A stretch of DNA of 64,000 nucleotides. Origin: Mesorhizobium sp. (GTDB lineage: Bacteria > Pseudomonadota > Alphaproteobacteria > Rhizobiales > Rhizobiaceae). The stretch is taken from the NCBI RefSeq assembly GCF_004962245.1, contig NZ_SUHQ01000030.1:1-64000 (forward strand), in the 5' to 3' direction. The position numbers and the translations under genes are program-made. The notes beneath the pieces are model-generated. The model made no database searches and was not told the origin of the DNA. It was given only the letters and a program-made list of their open reading frames with translations. Shown here piece after piece: positions 60,013 through 64,000 of the stretch (positions are counted from its first letter, which is position 1; each line of letters begins with the position of its first letter).

Positions 60013-60339
60013 TAAACGGTTTCCGGTCTCGGCCCGGACACTCGCGCTCCAGTGTATAGCCCGGAATCTTGGTTCCGGAAGGGAGCAGGCGCCGATTCAA
60101 GTGTTGGAGCGCCCTTTGCGCGCCCAGGAAGACGCGCGGCGCTCCCAATGCATTCGCAACCGCACACTGAGCCGGCTCTCACCGCTCAAGACCGGTTTTC
60201 AACGTCTTGGACGAAAGAATGACCATAAATCACATCACTTGACGTATTGCATCGCAGCAATTTGTTGCTACCTTCCCCGCGAGACATTCAAGGCTCGGCG
60301 CTGCCCGTCGTCCCTTCGGTCGCAGCAGCGGGGTTCTCG
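60013..60339. other. Leader region of the PHA depolymerase gene
   Basis: No gene is apparent in these 327 bp. TTGACG at 60239-60244 could be a -35 element. TGC-ATC-GCA at 60248-60256 inside the spacer resembles the TGC/GCA half-sites bound by PhaR-type regulators of polyhydroxyalkanoate genes; this is a weak match. Confidence 0.3.
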
Positions 60340-61617
60340 ATGTTCTACCAATTCTACGAATTGAACCACGCCGCCTTGCAGCCGGCACGGCTCTATGCCG
60401 ACGCGACGCGGATGTTCTACACCAACCCGCTCAATCCTTTTTCGCACACGCCCTGGGGCCGCTCGGTCGCGGCAACGGCCGAATTGTTCGAGCGCACGAC
60501 GCGCCGCTACAGCAAGCCGCAATTCGGCCTGACGAAGACCGTGGTCGACTGGAAAAACGTCGATGTCACCGAAAAGACGATGTGGTCGCGGCCCTTCTGC
60601 AATCTGCTCCGTTTCGAGCGGGCCGTTCCCGCCGGCCGCCGGCCTGATCCGAAGCTGCTGATCGTGGCGCCGATGTCCGGCCACTATGCGACGCTGCTGC
60701 GCGGCACGGTCGAGGCGATGCTGCCCCATGCCGACGTGCACATCACCGACTGGGTCGATGCCCGCATGGTGCCGCTCAGCGAGGGCAGCTTCGACCTCGA
60801 CGACTATATCGACTACATTGTCGATATGCTGCATGCGCTAGGCCCCGACACCCACGTCATGGCGGTGTGCCAGCCTTCTGTGCCGGTGCTGGCGGCGGTG
60901 GCGCTGATGGAAACGCGGGGCGACCCGTTCGTCCCTTCGACGATGACGCTGATGGGCGGGCCGATCGATACCCGCCGCAATCCGACCGCGGTCAACCTTC
61001 TGGCCGAGGAAAAGGGCATAGATTGGTTCCGCGACAACGTCATCATGCAGGCGCCCTGGCCGGTGCCGGGTTTCGGCCGCGAAGTCTATCCCGGCTTCCT
61101 GCAGCTTTCGGGCTTCATGAGCATGAACCTCGACCGCCACATCATCGCTCACAAGGACTTCTTCATGCATCTGGTAAAGCATGATGGCGACAGTGCCGAG
61201 AAGCACCGTGATTTCTATGACGAGTATCTGGCGGTGATGGATCTGACAGCGGAGTTCTACCTGCAGACGGTCGACACCGTGTTTGTCCGCCACGCCTTGC
61301 CCAAAGGCGAGATGACGCATCGCGGCATGGCCATCGATCCCTCCGATATCCGCAATGTCGCCCTGTTCACGGTCGAGGGCGAGAACGACGACATTTCCGG
61401 CCTCGGTCAGACCCAGGCCGCACACGATTTGTGCGTCAACATCCCCGCGGACAGGCATGCCCACTATGTGCAGCCGGCGGTCGGCCATTACGGCGTCTTT
61501 AATGGCTCGCGCTTCCGCTCCGAAATCGTGCCGCGCATCGTAGACTTCATCACCAGCTATGGCCGCCGGACCCGCGTTGCGGTGAAGCCGAAGCTGGTCC
61601 GCACCGCCAAAAAGTAG
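60340..61617 (+). CDS. phaZ: Intracellular polyhydroxyalkanoate depolymerase
   Basis: This 425-residue enzyme starts MFYQFYELNHAALQPARLYA, the standard N-terminus of rhizobial PhaZ. The nucleophile region VMAVCQPSVPVLAAVALM near residues 169-186 uses Cys in place of Ser (CQPS), and GHYGVFNGSRF near 388-398 carries the catalytic His, as in type I intracellular depolymerases. It mobilises stored polyhydroxybutyrate. No other pha genes are in the window. An upstream in-frame start at 60247 would add 31 residues without family resemblance. Confidence 0.93.
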   Translation: MFYQFYELNHAALQPARLYADATRMFYTNPLNPFSHTPWGRSVAATAELFERTTRRYSKPQFGLTKTVVDWKNVDVTEKTMWSRPFCNLLRFERAVPAGRRPDPKLLIVAPMSGHYATLLRGTVEAMLPHADVHITDWVDARMVPLSEGSFDLDDYIDYIVDMLHALGPDTHVMAVCQPSVPVLAAVALMETRGDPFVPSTMTLMGGPIDTRRNPTAVNLLAEEKGIDWFRDNVIMQAPWPVPGFGREVYPGFLQLSGFMSMNLDRHIIAHKDFFMHLVKHDGDSAEKHRDFYDEYLAVMDLTAEFYLQTVDTVFVRHALPKGEMTHRGMAIDPSDIRNVALFTVEGENDDISGLGQTQAAHDLCVNIPADRHAHYVQPAVGHYGVFNGSRFRSEIVPRIVDFITSYGRRTRVAVKPKLVRTAKK

Positions 61618-61773
61618 GCGGGTCTTGTGCCCGTCCAGTCGATCTGTTGCACAATAGCCGCTTTCCCGACCGTCCGGGTAACCATGTCGCAAATCTGGCC
61701 GTTTGCATAATTGACATGGGCTGTAGATCGCCCTTAACCTTTCGTTAATAAAAAACAAGGGTGAGCGGGGACA

Positions 61774-62391
61774 ATGATTTCCTCAATGTTGGCGCGAAAG
61801 CTGCGCGTGTGCGGGGTAGCCGGGCTGGTGATTTCGGGAGGCTGGGCGACGGCGGCTTCGGCGGCCGGACCAATGGCAACCGGCGGCCCGACATCGCAAC
61901 CGATCGGCCATTACGATTTCTGCAAGACCAACCCGGCCGAATGCTCGATCCGCCCGGGCAATCTCGCCCCCGCCACCATGACCGGTGCACTCTGGCGCAA
62001 GATCCTCAGTGTCAACGCCAAGGTCAACGCCACGGTCAAGGCGATGAGCGACTATGACATTTACGGCAGGGACGAGGTTTGGGCCTATCCTGTCAAGGGC
62101 ATTGGCGACTGCGAGGACTATGTCCTGGAAAAGCGCCGCGAATTAAACCGCATGGGCGTGTCCTACGCCAATCTTCTGATGACCGTTGTGCGCAAGCCCG
62201 ACGGCGAGGGCCATGCAGTGCTGACGGTGCGCACAAGCAAGGGCGACTACATCCTCGACAATCTGAACGAAAAGGTCCGCTCATGGGACCGGACCGGATA
62301 CCGCTTCCTCAAGCGGCAGGCGACCGACAATACCGGCCGTTGGGTCTCGATCCGTGATGGCCAGCAGGTTCTGGTCGGCGCGGTCCAGTAA
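61774..62391 (+). CDS. Transglutaminase-like cysteine proteinase (BTLCP)
   Basis: This 205-residue exported protein has a signal peptide near residues 1-30 (VAGLVISGGWATAASAAG). The catalytic triad of the bacterial transglutaminase-like cysteine proteinases is visible: Cys in GIGDCEDYVLEKRREL near 113, His in GEGHAVLTVRTSKGDY near 148, and Asp in YILDNLNEKV near 163. The target is unknown. LapG-type relatives clip adhesins, but no LapD partner is nearby. A TTGACA at 61711 may be its -35 element. Confidence 0.9.
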   Translation: MISSMLARKLRVCGVAGLVISGGWATAASAAGPMATGGPTSQPIGHYDFCKTNPAECSIRPGNLAPATMTGALWRKILSVNAKVNATVKAMSDYDIYGRDEVWAYPVKGIGDCEDYVLEKRRELNRMGVSYANLLMTVVRKPDGEGHAVLTVRTSKGDYILDNLNEKVRSWDRTGYRFLKRQATDNTGRWVSIRDGQQVLVGAVQ

Positions 62392-62397
62392 CAGGCG

Positions 62398-62766
62398 TTA
62401 CTTTGGCTGTTTCAGCGCGGCGCGGATCGATGCGGTGATGCGGCGAAGCTCCGCTTCGTCAAGTTTTTCGATGTTTTCGGCCAGAAGATTGGCAAGCTCG
62501 GTAGCGGCTGGGGTGAGGCCCGACGTGTCGAGCTTTACCCGTGGGTGCGAGGTCTCGGCCAGCCGCGCGAGTTCTTCCGCATCGTCCCATATGACGTTGA
62601 AATAGCCGATGATCTTCTGGATCAACGTCCATGTCGGTGCACCACGGCGCCCATGCTCCAGCGCCGACAGGTAAGCGGCGCTGACGCCGATAGCCTCGGC
62701 CATGGCCTTCTGACTGACGCCACGTTCGCTTCGCAATGCGCGAAGCTTTTCGCCGAACGGGGTCAC
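62398..62766 (-). CDS. XRE-family helix-turn-helix regulator
   Basis: This 122-residue protein begins at GTG with TPFGEKLRALRSERGVSQKA. The Cro/CI-type helix-turn-helix KAMAEAIGVSAAYLSALEHG is near residues 19-38, then the C-terminal helices. It lies 25 bp after the Smr gene on the same strand, and the mltA-smr-xre order recurs in Rhizobiales. Its targets are unknown. Confidence 0.88.
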   Translation of the reverse strand: MTPFGEKLRALRSERGVSQKAMAEAIGVSAAYLSALEHGRRGAPTWTLIQKIIGYFNVIWDDAEELARLAETSHPRVKLDTSGLTPAATELANLLAENIEKLDEAELRRITASIRAALKQPK

Positions 62767-62791
62767 AAGCGCAACCTCATGCCGCGCATCC

Positions 62792-63325
62792 TCATGGGCG
62801 CGCCCGCCGCAGGCGGACATAGAGCGCGCCCGAGCCGCCATGGTTGCGAGCGGCATGGTCGTGGCTGGAGACGAGTGGCCTGAATGCGGGTGTCGACAGC
62901 CAGGCCGGCACGGCGCGCCGCAAGACGCCGTCGCCGCCCGACGAGGACCCTTTGCCGGTGATGACCAGCACGTAGCGGATGCCGCCGGCATGCGCCCGGT
63001 GCAGGAAGGAAAACAGCAGCGAATAGGCTTCGTCCTGGGTCAGGCCATGCAGATCGACACGGCCTTCTATCGGCAGCCGGCCTTTCGACAGTTTTTCCAG
63101 CGTCGGCTCATCAAGCGCATGCGAAACATGCTGCGTCTTTGCCTTTGCCGCCGCAGCAGGAGCCATGGCCTGGACACGCGGCGGTGGCTTGATCTCGTCA
63201 CCGACATCCGGGCCGATGTCGGGACTGTCGATGGCGGCCCTGCCCTTCAGTGGCTTGGCCGTGCGCGCCACCAGGTTCCAGAGGACCCGGTCGTCCTCGC
63301 TCAGCCTGTCGACGCGCCGGGTCAT
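62792..63325 (-). CDS. Smr/MutS2-C domain protein
   Basis: This 177-residue protein starts MTRRVDRLSEDDRVLWNLVA. The C-terminal Smr domain has the DLHGLTQDEAYSLL motif near residues 95-108 and the TGKG loop (VLVITGKGSSSGGDG near 124-138). The N-terminal half is a variable linker. Smr domains nick or cleave nucleic acids. The start overlaps the mltA stop (ATGA). Confidence 0.92.
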   Translation of the reverse strand: MTRRVDRLSEDDRVLWNLVARTAKPLKGRAAIDSPDIGPDVGDEIKPPPRVQAMAPAAAAKAKTQHVSHALDEPTLEKLSKGRLPIEGRVDLHGLTQDEAYSLLFSFLHRAHAGGIRYVLVITGKGSSSGGDGVLRRAVPAWLSTPAFRPLVSSHDHAARNHGGSGALYVRLRRARP

Positions 63326-64000
63326 CGCCCCGCTCCCGGAACAAGCGGACGCGGTATCAGCGCATAGAAATCGGCAGGGTTGCGGACAACACCGGCGATA
63401 TCGCCGGCTGCATCGCCCGTTCCGGCGAACAGGTCGCCGCGGGCCGGCCCGGTGATGGCCGAGCCGGTGTCCTGCGCGATCATCAGCCGCCGGAACGGTT
63501 TTCCGTCGAAAGCGGTCAGCGACGGCCCATTGATGTAAAACGGCGTGCCGAATGTATGGAGCAGACGGTCGACAGCGACGGAGCGGCCCCGCGTCAGCGG
63601 CACCTTGGCGGCGGCGATCGGGCCAAGTTCCGGGTCGTCGACCCCCATCTCGCGGAAGAAAATATAGGAGCGGTTGCGCCACAGGATCTCGTCCATGCGA
63701 TCCGGATGCGCTTTGAACCAGGCGCGGATCGACTGCATGGTCACCTTTTCCAGCGGGATCTCGCCTAGCTCGCTCAGGATCTGGCCCGGCCCGGTGAAAC
63801 GCTGGCCGGATTTGGCGGCATAGGTGACGCGGCAAAGCCGGCCATCAGTCATGATGAGCCTGGCTGCACCCTGGACATGGACGAAGAAAGCGTCGACCTT
63901 GTCGGCGAGCCAGGCGATTTCCAGACCCTTGCCGGCCACAGCTTTGCCAGCGAGGGCCCCGCGCTCGATCTCGCCGCGGTCGAAATACTCGACCGGTCCG
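63322..64000 (-). CDS. mltA: Membrane-bound lytic murein transglycosylase A (partial)
   Basis: The C-terminal part of MltA runs to the window edge and its N-terminus is missing. Visible are the MltA core EYFDRGEIERGALAG and the 3D-domain with SYIFFREMG, GPIAAAKVPLTRGRSVAVD, and the catalytic Asp region RRLMIAQDTGSAITGPARGD. It cleaves peptidoglycan glycan strands to anhydro ends. It overlaps the Smr gene by four bases. Confidence 0.93.
   Translation of the reverse strand, partial: GPVEYFDRGEIERGALAGKAVAGKGLEIAWLADKVDAFFVHVQGAARLIMTDGRLCRVTYAAKSGQRFTGPGQILSELGEIPLEKVTMQSIRAWFKAHPDRMDEILWRNRSYIFFREMGVDDPELGPIAAAKVPLTRGRSVAVDRLLHTFGTPFYINGPSLTAFDGKPFRRLMIAQDTGSAITGPARGDLFAGTGDAAGDIAGVVRNPADFYALIPRPLVPGAGR

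Noticed and set aside
60239..60269. PhaR-type operator in the phaZ leader
   Set aside because: Only one TGC-N3-GCA core is present and the promoter around it is poor, so it is mentioned only in the region note.
1..64000. CRISPR arrays, rRNA genes, intact insertion sequences or prophage
   Set aside because: No regularly spaced repeats, no rRNA-like sequence and no transposase, integrase or phage structural motifs were seen in any frame.

Overview
The window is GC-rich chromosomal DNA from an alphaproteobacterium of the order Hyphomicrobiales. It is most likely a Mesorhizobium or close relative. I infer this from codon use, the divergent hrcA/rph pair, the mltA-smr-xre order, the Rrf2/sulfur genes and rhizobial-type palindromic intergenic repeats. 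No rRNA, CRISPR array, integrase or intact insertion sequence was seen.

Positions 1-18.7 kb are mainly housekeeping. They hold cysK, a LysE exporter, hrcA diverging from rph, and a tightly overlapped run rph-VOC-rdgB-hemW-LMW phosphatase. rsmI-yraN, uppP and gst-queG-SDR follow, then mepA, glk, an MsbA-like ABC exporter, dapB, gpmA and a tRNA-Leu(CAG) with its own promoter and terminator.

Positions 18.7-45 kb look accessory. A DevBCA/MacB-like efflux trio is followed by a betaine-type binding protein with an L,D-transpeptidase and lipoprotein, then a CBS-BON protein with a glucoamylase-family protein and a YtkA-like secreted protein. A wrecked cardiolipin synthase comes next. A long minus-strand gene train (about 41.0 to 29.4 kb) joins copper-handling genes (Cys-rich exported protein, broken DUF305, DUF5676, DUF2933, methyltransferase, multicopper oxidase, P1B ATPase) to an MFS transporter and to a nucleotide module (beta-CASP nuclease, AMP/thymidine phosphorylase, PRPP synthetase). 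Three FNR/FixK-like boxes lie in front of these units, which suggests low-oxygen control. Several genes here are broken. One degraded fragment (25.7 kb) copies the 3' end of a frameshifted regulator at 42.9 kb, so related sequence flanks about 17 kb in direct orientation.

Positions 45-54 kb hold a cysteine-synthase-like/decarboxylase pair beside the broken BTAD-TPR regulator. Next is a catabolic-looking cluster of a family 5 binding protein, alpha/beta hydrolase, cysteine hydrolase, DddP-like M24 protein and GlxA-type AraC regulator. Two matching operator-like sites precede the M24 gene and the binding-protein gene.

Positions 54-64 kb return to general functions. A transsulfuration pair (cystathionine beta-synthase and a gamma-synthase/lyase), an FAD/NAD(P)-binding protein with a disrupted start and an Rrf2 regulator come first. 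RlpA, PHA depolymerase, a transglutaminase-like cysteine proteinase, an XRE regulator, an Smr protein and a partial MltA at the window edge follow.

All calls rest on reading translated sequence by eye. Family names come from recognised motifs, not searches.
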